Made by a program: the position numbers and the translations under genes
Notes under the pieces: generated by a model
What the model saw: the letters and a program-made list of their open reading frames with translations, nothing else
What the model was told of the DNA's origin: nothing
Database searches by the model: none
Assembly: GCF_016093275.1 (NCBI RefSeq)
Contig: NZ_JAEDAK010000003.1
Span: 341,932-405,931 of the forward strand
Direction of reading: 5' to 3'
Length of the DNA: 64,000 nt
Source: Inhella proteolytica
GTDB taxonomy: Bacteria > Pseudomonadota > Gammaproteobacteria > Burkholderiales > Burkholderiaceae_C
In this document: one piece after another, positions 42,078 to 49,866 of the stretch
Position numbering within the stretch: the stretch's first letter is position 1
How the letters are laid out: each line of letters begins with the position of its first letter

Positions 42078-42831
42078 GCCCCTGGCCGCCCGAGGACCTG
42101 GACGCGTGCGCCTCCGCCGAACCCCGACGCTTTTCCTGCTGCTGAGCCTGCTGTGCCTGCCGCTCTGGGCGCAGGAAATCGTCTATGTGACGGCCACCAA
42201 CCACACCGAGCCGCTGTCGCGCTTCGAGCGCGGCCAACTCACCGGCGGGATCATCAAGGACCTGGGCGATGCGCTGGCGCGGCGAATGGGACTGCGCCCG
42301 CGCTACCTGCTGATGCCCAGCAAGCGCGCCCCGATGGCCCTGCGCCAGGGCGAGGGCGATCTGCTCTGCTACACGCGGCCGCAGTGGATCGGCCCGGACT
42401 TTCGCTTCACCCTGCCGCTGATTCCAAACGCCGAGGTGGTGGCCGCGCGGCCCGAGGCGCCGCGCCTGCGCAGCCTGGCCGACCTGGCCGACCGCCCCGT
42501 GGGCACGGTGCTGGGCTACCGCTATGCCGAGGCCGAGGCCGCGCTGGGCGAGCGCCTGCGCCGCCAGGATGCCCCCGACATGCAGGCCAATCTGCGCAAG
42601 CTGGTGGCCAAGCGCATGGACTACGCCATCACCGACCGCCTGGTGCTGCGCGAGCACCAGCGCCGCCTGCCCGAGGACGGCCTGCGCGAAGACGTGGTGC
42701 TGAACGCCTACACCGCGCCCTGCGCGCTGTCGCCGCGCAGCCCGCTCAAGCTGGACGACGTGAATGCCGCGCTGGCCGAGATGGTGGCCGACGGTGAGCT
42801 GCAGCGCATCCTGGCGGCCTATGGCCGTTGA
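42067..42831 (+). CDS. Orphan periplasmic solute-binding protein, paralog C
   Basis: The 254-residue protein has a longer N-terminus before the signal helix (TPTLFLLLSLLCLPLWAQ). EIVYVTATNHTEPLSRF, GGIIKDLGDALARRM, GDLLCYTRPQWIGPDFRF, NAEVVAARPEAPRL and CALSPRSP follow. It is more similar to paralog A (shared NAEVVAARPEAP) than to its neighbour B. It starts 11 bp before the end of B and may be translated by coupling. The ligand is unknown; the fold resembles amino-acid-binding family 3 proteins. Confidence 0.78.
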   Translation: MVSEPLAARGPGRVRLRRTPTLFLLLSLLCLPLWAQEIVYVTATNHTEPLSRFERGQLTGGIIKDLGDALARRMGLRPRYLLMPSKRAPMALRQGEGDLLCYTRPQWIGPDFRFTLPLIPNAEVVAARPEAPRLRSLADLADRPVGTVLGYRYAEAEAALGERLRRQDAPDMQANLRKLVAKRMDYAITDRLVLREHQRRLPEDGLREDVVLNAYTAPCALSPRSPLKLDDVNAALAEMVADGELQRILAAYGR

Positions 42832-42864
42832 TCCCTCCAAGGCCCCCCACCCCGCAAACCGCCC

Positions 42865-44019
42865 ATGAGCCCTGTCATCACCTGCATCGAAGACCTGCGC
42901 CAACTGGCGCGACGGCGCGTGCCGCGCATGTTCTACGACTACGCCGATGCCGGCAGCTGGACCGAGAGCACCTACCGCGCCAACGAGGCCGATCTCGCAG
43001 CCATCAAGCTGCGCCAGCGCGTGGCGGTGGACCTGACGCAGCGCAGCACCGCCGCGACGATGATCGGCACGCCCGTGGCGATGCCGGTGGCCCTGGCGCC
43101 CACGGGCCTGACGGGCATGCAGCACGCCGACGGCGAGATGCTGGCCGCCCGCGCCGCCGAGGCCTTCGGCGTGCCCTTCACGCTCTCCACCATGAGCATC
43201 TGCTCCATCGAGGACGTGCGCTCGGTCACCACCCAGCCCTTCTGGTTCCAGCTCTATGTGATGAAGGACCGCGCCTTCATCGAGGCCCTGATCGACCGTG
43301 CCAAGGCGGCGCGCTGCGGCGCCCTGGTGCTGACACTGGACCTGCAGATCCTCGGCCAGCGCCACAAGGACCTGAAGAACGGCCTGAGCTCACCGCCCAA
43401 GCCCACGCTCACCAACCTGCTGGATCTGGCCACCAAGCCGCGCTGGTGCCTGGGGATGCTGGGCACGAAGCGGCGCCAGTTCGGCAACATCGTCGGCCAC
43501 GCCAAGGGGGTGGACTCGCTCACCAGCCTGTCCGAATGGACGCACGCCCAGTTCGACCCCGCGTTGAACTGGGGCGATGTGGAGTGGATCAAGAAGCGCT
43601 GGGGCGGCAAGCTGATCATCAAGGGCATCCTGGACGAGGAAGACGCCCGCCTGGCGGTGGCCAGCGGCGCCGATGCGCTGATCGTCAGCAACCACGGTGG
43701 GCGCCAGCTCGACGGCGCGGAGAGCTCGATCGCCGTGCTGCCGCGCATCGTGGCCGCTGTGGGCTCGCAGATCGAGGTGCATTTCGATGGCGGCATCCGC
43801 AGCGGCCAGGACGTGCTCAAGGCCTGGGCGCTGGGCGCGCGCGGCACCTACATCGGCCGCGCCTTCCTGTACGGGCTGGGCGCGCTGGGTGAGGCCGGCG
43901 TCACCAAGTGCCTGGAGATCATCCAGAGGGAGCTGGACCTGACGATGGCCTTCTGCGGCCGTCGCAAGCTCAGCGAGGTGGATGCCAGCGTGCTGGTGCC
44001 GCACACCCTGCCGCGCTGA
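42865..44019 (+). CDS. FMN-dependent alpha-hydroxyacid dehydrogenase (LldD/mandelate-type)
   Basis: The 384-residue protein matches the family: RMFYDYADAGSWTESTYRAN, PVALAPTGLTGMQHADGE, FTLSTMSICSIEDV, FQLYVMKDR, a substrate Lys in KLIIKGILDEEDA, active-site His in IVSNHGGRQLDG and phosphate-binding HFDGGIRSGQDVLKAWALGA. It would oxidise L-lactate or a related 2-hydroxy acid, passing electrons to quinone or cytochrome. L-lactate versus mandelate or glycolate cannot be decided from sequence alone. It starts 33 bp after paralog C. Confidence 0.92.
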   Translation: MSPVITCIEDLRQLARRRVPRMFYDYADAGSWTESTYRANEADLAAIKLRQRVAVDLTQRSTAATMIGTPVAMPVALAPTGLTGMQHADGEMLAARAAEAFGVPFTLSTMSICSIEDVRSVTTQPFWFQLYVMKDRAFIEALIDRAKAARCGALVLTLDLQILGQRHKDLKNGLSSPPKPTLTNLLDLATKPRWCLGMLGTKRRQFGNIVGHAKGVDSLTSLSEWTHAQFDPALNWGDVEWIKKRWGGKLIIKGILDEEDARLAVASGADALIVSNHGGRQLDGAESSIAVLPRIVAAVGSQIEVHFDGGIRSGQDVLKAWALGARGTYIGRAFLYGLGALGEAGVTKCLEIIQRELDLTMAFCGRRKLSEVDASVLVPHTLPR

Positions 44020-44033
44020 GCCTGGCCGGGCTC

Positions 44034-44684
44034 TCAGCCGCGCCGGCGCCGCACGCCCAGGGCGGCGAGCCCGGCCAGACCGAACAGGGCCGCCGAAGCG
44101 GGTTCGGGCACCGCGCGGGCTGGGTCAGCGGTGGTGATGTGGAGCTCCCAGCCATTGAAGACCCCCGAGTCGCCGCTGGTGTCGTCGCGGATGAAGAGCG
44201 ACCAGGCGCCGGCCGCGTCCAGTCCATTGAAGACCGACAGCATGGAGCCGTAAGGGCCTGCCGGCGCGGGGGCTTCGAAGGGCAGCTCCACTTGCAGGTT
44301 GTTGTCACTGGGCTTGTAGGTTCCGGACAGCAACTGATCCTTGTCGGGAATCGAGTCGGCCGCGTCATCGTCGAACACCAGATGGACGCCAAACACGTCG
44401 AACTGACCCCCCACATCGCTCATCAGCATCACCTGCTGGCCCTGCGGCCCGACCAGCAGGATGTCCAGATCATCCGGGTAGGTGTGCCACAGACCCTTGA
44501 GCTTCACATCGACATCAACGATCGTGCCACCCCCGGCCTCGATGACCAGCGGATAGGGATTGGTCATGCCCTGCACGGGGATGCCGGCTCCGCCTCCGGA
44601 ATACACCGTCAGGGCGGCGTGGCAGGCAAAGCTGCTGAGGCAAAGGCCGGTGGCGGCCAGGACTTGCTGGAGGGCTTGTTTCAC
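44034..44684 (-). CDS. PEP-CTERM protein with a P-domain-like fold
   Basis: The 216-residue exported protein starts at a GTG (44684) preceded by GGGAG, with signal VKQALQQVLAATGLCLSSFACHA. The body resembles a proprotein-convertase P domain: YPDDLDILLVGPQGQQVMLM, then SLFIRDDTSGDSGVFNGWEL. The C-terminus VPEPASAALFGLAGLAALGVRRRRG is a textbook PEP-CTERM sorting signal for exosortase/EpsH cleavage. Such proteins occur in biofilm-forming Proteobacteria. There is no protease domain, so the P domain acts alone as a binding module. No exosortase gene is in this window. Confidence 0.88.
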   Translation of the reverse strand: MKQALQQVLAATGLCLSSFACHAALTVYSGGGAGIPVQGMTNPYPLVIEAGGGTIVDVDVKLKGLWHTYPDDLDILLVGPQGQQVMLMSDVGGQFDVFGVHLVFDDDAADSIPDKDQLLSGTYKPSDNNLQVELPFEAPAPAGPYGSMLSVFNGLDAAGAWSLFIRDDTSGDSGVFNGWELHITTADPARAVPEPASAALFGLAGLAALGVRRRRG

Positions 44685-44752
44685 AGGGGTGCTCCCAAGG
44701 TTGAAGGGGAAACGAAAGGAATGGCAGGGACGGACGGTGTGGCCGCGTCGGC

Positions 44753-45634
44753 TCAGGGCGCCTGCAGGCGCCCGATGGCAAAGCCCCAGCTGGGGGCCAG
44801 CTTGAGCCGCTCGTTCAGGCTTTTCACCCAGGTGTCGGGCTTGGCGTAGTAGTCGCTGGTCGGCAGGCTCCAAGTGCGGCCGATGACGCGCAGATTGGCG
44901 TCCAGCAGGAGGCCGATGGTGCCGCCGCCCAGGCCGGCGATGGGGGTCAGCACCCCGTCCTTCATCACGAAACGGGTGTCCTGGGTGTGGGTGTCGCTGG
45001 AGCTGTCGATCACCCGCACCTCCACGTACTGGGTGCCCACCAGGGCCGGGTTGCTGTTGGGCAGGCCGCCGGGATAGGTCTTCAAGGTGTTCCAGCGCAC
45101 CTCCTCGATCAGCATGGCGTGGTCGTTCGAGCTGCTGCCCACCACCCACCAGGCCAGCACATCGCCCGGCTGCGCCAGGTTCAGGGCATGGATCTCGGTG
45201 AAGCCCTTGCCCTGCTGGATCAGGCCGACGTACTGGTAGGCCTCGGGACTGGCCGTCTTGACCGAGCCTTGGGTCTTGGGGTCGGTGAAGCGGTAGGTCT
45301 CCTGGTTCCAGTTCCAGGCGTACTGGTGCTGGAACAGGCGCGTCAGGAAGGACGAGCACTTGCTGTGGTTGCCGGGCAGCACCCCGTTCTGCGCGTCGCC
45401 CAAGCGGATGAAGGACGGGTCGCTGCCGCTCCAGCTGCCGCCGTAGCGGTTGATCGAGACCCCTTGCGCATCCGCAAACACGCCCTGCGACTGGGCCTGC
45501 TGGATCTGCCCGAGCAGCAACTGCGCACTTTGGTGGTGCGCGGGCTGGGCCGTGGCCATGCCCGCCCCTAGCAGGGCGGCCGCCGAAACCAGGGCGAACC
45601 GGGCGGCCTGGAGCAAGGAAGCGGTGGGATGCAT
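44753..45634 (-). CDS. Exported protein resembling NlpC/P60 or CHAP hydrolases
   Basis: The 293-residue protein has a signal peptide (LVSAAALLGAGMATAQ). The Cys/His arrangement HSKCSSFLTRLFQ...AQPGDVLAWWVV...NDHAMLIEEV recalls NlpC/P60-CHAP papain-fold peptidases, where Cys sits before a helix and His in a following strand. The similarity is loose, and the final third is unfamiliar. It would act in the envelope or outside. It is 68 bp upstream of the PEP-CTERM gene on the same strand. I am not sure of the function. Confidence 0.6.
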   Translation of the reverse strand: MHPTASLLQAARFALVSAAALLGAGMATAQPAHHQSAQLLLGQIQQAQSQGVFADAQGVSINRYGGSWSGSDPSFIRLGDAQNGVLPGNHSKCSSFLTRLFQHQYAWNWNQETYRFTDPKTQGSVKTASPEAYQYVGLIQQGKGFTEIHALNLAQPGDVLAWWVVGSSSNDHAMLIEEVRWNTLKTYPGGLPNSNPALVGTQYVEVRVIDSSSDTHTQDTRFVMKDGVLTPIAGLGGGTIGLLLDANLRVIGRTWSLPTSDYYAKPDTWVKSLNERLKLAPSWGFAIGRLQAP

Positions 45635-45753
45635 GACGACTCCTGAGTGGGTGCGATGGCCGCAGTGTTCGCGGGCCCGTCGCCGGAGTCGTCAGGTTTT
45701 GGTCAGGATTGGGTACCCCGCCCCCCCGTGGCTGCGGGGCCGCAAGCGGGGGG

Positions 45754-48369
45754 TCAGGCCGGGCCGAGGCCCAGGCGCACCGCCTCCGCGTCACCCAGGC
45801 CTTCGGCGGCCTCGGCCAGCCGTGCGCATTCCGCCGCGCCGAGCTGGCCTTCCAGGCGCTGCGCCAAGGCCTGGGCCGTGCGCTGGGTGAAGGTGCGCGG
45901 GCCGTAGCTGCCGCTCGGGCGCTGCGGCGAGCGGAACCAGGCCAGCACGCGCGCGGCATCCGGAGCACGGCCCTCGTGCCAGGCCAGCCAGGCCAGCGCC
46001 AGCAGCAGCACTTCGCAGGCCTGCATGCCCCCCAGCAGCGGCAGCGCGTCCACCAGCGCGGCGCGGGTGCCGGCGCAGTCGCCGGCCTCGGCCCGCATGG
46101 CGGTGTGCATGCACAGCAGCTGGGCCTGGCTGCGCAGCAGCCCGGCGGCACGGATCTGGTCCAGCGCGGCCTGACCGAGCGCGAGCGCGCGCTCGGCCGA
46201 GCCCAGGTCGTGCTCCGCCAGCATCAGCAGGAAGGTGGTGGTCCAGCTCTCGACCTGCGCACCCGCCGCCTGCAGATCCGCCACCAGCTCGCGGCTTGTG
46301 GCCAGGAAGGCTTCCATGTCGCCGCGCAGGCGCGCCTCCTGGGCCACGATGGAACGCACAAAGCGCGTTTCCAGTGCGCCCCAATGCGGCTGCACGAGCG
46401 CGCGCAGGCGCTCGAAGGCCTGCTGGCGATCGACGGCCTCGCTCACTTCCAATGCAAGCACCCAGCACAGGTACTGCGCCAGGTACTCGTTGTCGATGTC
46501 TCCCTGCTCGGCGTAGGTGGCGGCGGCGCGGCGGGCACGCGCCAGGTTCTCCTCGGCCGTGCCCAGCGGCGTGAAGCGGCACAGCGTGGCGGCCGTCAGG
46601 TCGTAATCCGCACTTCGCAGCGGGTCCGGGTGGGCGGCGGCAAGGTCGCCCAGCGCCAGGCACCAGCGCCCGCCCTCGGCGCTCAGCCCCACCCGTTGCC
46701 AGAACGGCGCCGAGGCGGCCAGCAGGGCCAGCGCCTCGTCCACCACGGTGGCCTCCACGCTGGCGGCGCCACTGGCCTCGGCTCCCCAGCGCAGGGCGGC
46801 GCGCAGGTTGTCGAGCTCTGGCAGCAGGCGTTCGCTCCAAGGCAGCACGGGCTCGCTCAGGGCCTTGCGCGCGGCCTCGCGCCAGTGGGCGCAGGCCCAG
46901 GCCAGGTGGCGTCGCGCGGTGCTGGTGCCCTCGCCTGCGGCGTCGAGCTGCTCCCACGCGTACTCGCGCAGGCTCTCCAACAGGCCGAAGCGCGGGGCCG
47001 CATCGCCCGCGCGCTGCGCCACCACCAGGGACTTGGCCACCAGCGCGTCCAGGCGGTCCAGCACCGACCAAGCCGGCTCCCCCGGATCCGCAGCCACCAC
47101 CTGGGCCGCGGCCAGCGTGAAGCCGCCACGGAAGACCGCCAGGCGGCGAAAGATGCGCCGCTCGTCCGGCGACAACAGCGCGTGGCTCCAATCCAGCGTG
47201 GCGCGCAGCGTGCGCTGGTGCGGCACCGCCGTGCGCGGGCCCTGGGTGAGCAGCTGCAGGCGCATGGCCGCCCGGTCATCCGCCTCCAGGTGTTCGACCA
47301 GGCCATGCACACCCAGCACCGGCACGCGCGCGGCGGCCAGCTCCAGGGCCAGCGGCAGGCCATCCAACAGCCGGCACAGGCGCGCCAGCGCCGCTTGCTG
47401 GGCGGCATCGGGCGCAAAGCCCGGCAGCCGCGCCTCGATGCGCGCCACCAGCAGACGAAACGAGGCCGCTTCATCCCCCGCGCCGGGCGGGGCACCGCCG
47501 GCTTCTTCGCGCGGCAGGGCCAAAGGGGCCAAGTTGAGCAGCTGCTCGCCGGGGATGTGCAGCGGTTCGCGGCTGGTGACGAGCAGGTGCAGGCCCGGCA
47601 GCTGGGCGTGCAGATGGGCCAGCAGCGGCGCCAGGGGTTCCAGCACATGCTCGGCGTTGTCCACCACCAGCAGCAGATCGAGCCCATGCAGCGCCCGCAC
47701 CAGGCCCGCGTCGGCTTCGCTGCCCACCGAGCTGCCCAGCACGGTGCGGGCGATGGTGGCGCGCAGCATCTGCGCCGTGGGGGCCTGCAGCGGCGCCAGC
47801 TCCAGGAGCCACACGCCGTCGGCGTGCGCGGCGCGGCGCGCAGCGGCGGCCTCCAGGGCCAGGCGGGTCTTGCCCACACCGGCCGTGCCGGTCACGGTGA
47901 TCAGCCGGGCCGCGCGGCCCAGGCTGGCGAGCGTGCGCAGCTCGTCCGCACGGCCCAGCAACGCACCCAGGCCGGTGGGCAGGTTGCCGGGGCGTGGTGG
48001 GGAGCGCTCCGGCCCCTGCGGCGGCTGCGGCGCCGCGGCTTCGGCAGGCGCCTGCTGCTGGCCCTGCACCGCCGCCACGAACCGGTAGCCGCGCCGCTGC
48101 ACGGTCTCGATCCAGCGCGGCGCGCGGGGGTCATCCCCCAGGGCGGCGCGCAGCTCGCTGACCACGGTCTTGATGGCCCCTTCGCTGACAAAGCGCCGCC
48201 CCCACACCGCATCCAGCAGCTGATCCTTGAGCACCAGCTCGCCCGGCCGCTGGGCCAGATGGGCGAGCACGGCAAAGGCCTTGGGCGGCAGTTCGACCGG
48301 CGCGCCGGCCCGTGTCAGGCGGGCGTTGGCGATGTCCAGGCAGAAGGGTTCGAAGTGCAGGGGTTGCAT
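45754..48369 (-). CDS. Winged-helix/ATPase transcriptional regulator (AfsR/CadC-type hybrid)
   Basis: The 871-residue protein starts MQPLHFEPFCLDIANARL and has an OmpR-type winged helix in the first 100 residues (PPKAFAVLAHLAQRPGELV, AIKTVVSELRAALGDD, WIETVQRRGYRFVA). A Pro-rich linker leads to an AAA/NB-ARC-like ATPase (Walker A TGTAGVGKTRLALEA, Walker B LLLVVDNAEHVLE, LLVTSREPLHIPGEQL), then a long TPR-like helical C-terminus. It resembles large LuxR/SARP-type ATPase regulators in proteobacteria that sense a ligand and activate a neighbouring gene. It has no TM segment. The short divergent gene at 48481 is a possible target. Confidence 0.85.
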   Translation of the reverse strand: MQPLHFEPFCLDIANARLTRAGAPVELPPKAFAVLAHLAQRPGELVLKDQLLDAVWGRRFVSEGAIKTVVSELRAALGDDPRAPRWIETVQRRGYRFVAAVQGQQQAPAEAAAPQPPQGPERSPPRPGNLPTGLGALLGRADELRTLASLGRAARLITVTGTAGVGKTRLALEAAAARRAAHADGVWLLELAPLQAPTAQMLRATIARTVLGSSVGSEADAGLVRALHGLDLLLVVDNAEHVLEPLAPLLAHLHAQLPGLHLLVTSREPLHIPGEQLLNLAPLALPREEAGGAPPGAGDEAASFRLLVARIEARLPGFAPDAAQQAALARLCRLLDGLPLALELAAARVPVLGVHGLVEHLEADDRAAMRLQLLTQGPRTAVPHQRTLRATLDWSHALLSPDERRIFRRLAVFRGGFTLAAAQVVAADPGEPAWSVLDRLDALVAKSLVVAQRAGDAAPRFGLLESLREYAWEQLDAAGEGTSTARRHLAWACAHWREAARKALSEPVLPWSERLLPELDNLRAALRWGAEASGAASVEATVVDEALALLAASAPFWQRVGLSAEGGRWCLALGDLAAAHPDPLRSADYDLTAATLCRFTPLGTAEENLARARRAAATYAEQGDIDNEYLAQYLCWVLALEVSEAVDRQQAFERLRALVQPHWGALETRFVRSIVAQEARLRGDMEAFLATSRELVADLQAAGAQVESWTTTFLLMLAEHDLGSAERALALGQAALDQIRAAGLLRSQAQLLCMHTAMRAEAGDCAGTRAALVDALPLLGGMQACEVLLLALAWLAWHEGRAPDAARVLAWFRSPQRPSGSYGPRTFTQRTAQALAQRLEGQLGAAECARLAEAAEGLGDAEAVRLGLGPA

Positions 48370-48480
48370 GGCCTCCGGGGCTCGTGTGGAGAAGCCCGAC
48401 TTGAAACAAACCGCTTCCTGACGACTTGGCGCGCGGGCTTTGCCAGCATGGTGGCATTGATTGCTGCCCCGGCCTGCGCC

Positions 48481-48765
48481 ATGAACTGCCCTGCCCCTCA
48501 CCTGTATGCCCTGCAAGTCCAGGTCGCCCGCACCCCCGCCAACGGCGTGGCCGGCTCCATCGAACATGTGCTGAGCGGCCGCCGGCACAGCTTCGCGAGC
48601 GTGACCGAATTGGTGAGCTGGCTGCTGCAGGAGCAGGCCCTGCAAGCGACGCGGCCCGCCGCGACCCCTGCGGCCGCCTCCAACTCCCCCCGCCGCCGGC
48701 GCTCAGACCGGGAGGATCACCCCGTCACGCCGCCGTTCCGGCCTCACTTCCAGCGCAGCGGCTGA
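48481..48765 (+). CDS. Small protein with a conserved-looking GSIEHVLSG core
   Basis: The 94-residue protein starts MNCPAPHLYALQVQVARTP. It contains a short beta-strand region (GSIEHVLSGRRHSFAS) and a helix (VTELVSWLLQEQ), like small proteins of unknown function with a G-x-V/I-EHVxSG motif that I vaguely recall. An in-frame ATG at 48448 is an alternative start. Its 3' end overlaps yaeQ on the other strand by 22 bp. It is divergent from the large ATPase regulator. Supported only by frame and motif. Confidence 0.5.
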   Translation: MNCPAPHLYALQVQVARTPANGVAGSIEHVLSGRRHSFASVTELVSWLLQEQALQATRPAATPAAASNSPRRRRSDREDHPVTPPFRPHFQRSG

Positions 48766-49304
48766 AGGTCCACGCTGCCCAGGCCGCTGGTCAGCATCAG
48801 ATGCCCTTCCTGGATGGTGGCCTGCAGCTGCATGCTGCGCTCGGCCAGGCGGTTCAGCTCGGCCATGGCCTCGTGCGGCAGGCGCCAGACCTGCAGCTTG
48901 TCCAGGCGCGTCAGCTTGGTCTCGATGCCCTTCCACCACACCTCGGCGGCCGGGCCGTAGGCGTACACCACCACCGCCTCGCTCTTGCTGCAGGCCTTGC
49001 TGAGCGCCTTGTCGTCGGGTTGGCCGACCTCGATCCACAGGCGCTTGGTGCCGGTGTAATCGGTCAGCACCACATCGGGGTCGTCGGGGTCGCACAGGCC
49101 GGCGCCGAAGGCCAAGGTGGCGTCGCCATTGCAGCGCGTCTGCAGTTCGTGCGCGTGCAGGGCCAGCGCCACCAGGCGCACCATCATCCGTTCGTCGGTC
49201 TCGCTCGGGTGGCGGGCCAGGGTTAGGTTGTGGTCGGCGTAGTAGCCGTGGTCGATGTCGGCGATCGCAACGTTCGCCTTGAAGATGGTGGATTTGAGGG
49301 CCAT
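48744..49304 (-). CDS. yaeQ: YaeQ family protein
   Basis: The 186-residue protein (YaeQ about 181) begins MALKSTIFKANVAIADIDHGYY, a family hallmark, and contains HPSETDERMMVRLVALALHA, LWIEVGQPD and AVVVYAYGPAAEVWW. YaeQ is a PD-(D/E)XK-fold protein; E. coli YaeQ was linked to suppressing an RfaH defect, and its nuclease activity is unproven. Here it is a single gene. Confidence 0.93.
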   Translation of the reverse strand: MALKSTIFKANVAIADIDHGYYADHNLTLARHPSETDERMMVRLVALALHAHELQTRCNGDATLAFGAGLCDPDDPDVVLTDYTGTKRLWIEVGQPDDKALSKACSKSEAVVVYAYGPAAEVWWKGIETKLTRLDKLQVWRLPHEAMAELNRLAERSMQLQATIQEGHLMLTSGLGSVDLQPLRWK

Positions 49305-49335
49305 TGGCCCATTGTCCCTTTCGTCCCAGCCGCCT

Positions 49336-49659
49336 TCAGTTCACCAGACCGAGCCACTGCCCGGCGCGCTGGTAGCGCTGGAACAGCGCCTCGGCCAGCT
49401 CGGCCAGGGGCGCGCAGGCGCTCAGCCGGCCCTGCTGCAGCAAGGTGTGGGCGTAAGGCGCGTCGAACAGCATGCGCGTGGCCTCCACGCCCTGGCCCTG
49501 GGTCTGCATCAGGCGGGCGAAGCCCTGCAGCTCGTCCAGGCGGGCCGGGGCGCCCAGGCTGCCGAGCGAGAACAGGCCGTCCAGGCGCGCATCGAACCAG
49601 GAGGCGCCGGGAGCATCCGGGTCGGCTTGGGGGCGGAGGTCGATCACCATGGCCGCCAT
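49336..49659 (-). CDS. Small conserved-looking hypothetical protein
   Basis: The 107-residue protein starts MAAMVIDLRPQADPDAPGAS and is Leu/Ala-rich and likely helical (LDELQGFARLMQTQGQGVEA, FQRYQRAGQWLGLVN). It lies 31 bp downstream of yaeQ's start on the same strand. I do not recognise it. Coding is inferred from an uninterrupted frame and a folded-looking composition. Confidence 0.55.
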   Translation of the reverse strand: MAAMVIDLRPQADPDAPGASWFDARLDGLFSLGSLGAPARLDELQGFARLMQTQGQGVEATRMLFDAPYAHTLLQQGRLSACAPLAELAEALFQRYQRAGQWLGLVN

Positions 49660-49722
49660 GCTGCCGCGGTGCGGCGCCGGACTTGAGCCGGAAAAGCGGC
49701 CCGAAAACCCGCCATTTCGGCG

Positions 49723-49737
49723 CCGCACCTGGTGCGG
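49723..49737. promoter_or_regulatory. 15-bp palindrome CCGCACC-T-GGTGCGG
   Basis: The 7-bp inverted arms around one base lie 130 bp upstream of the DUF4331 ATG and 64 bp upstream of the small divergent gene. This is a candidate operator for the DUF4331 operon. Confidence 0.3.
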
Positions 49738-49866
49738 GCGCGCGCTACGCGGGCGGCACCGGGCTGGATGCAGGGGCATGTCCGCAGCGCCGGCGCGAAT
49801 CCACCGCCCGGCTCCTCGCCGTAAGGGCTGCCATGGCCAATCCCGGCCGTTCCACGGAGCCCCTCG

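Noticed and set aside
45709..48447. Long + strand frame antisense to the ATPase regulator, reading into the small gene at 48481
   Set aside because: Low-complexity shadow composition. Only the last 94 or so codons past the regulator look protein-like, and these are kept as a separate gene.
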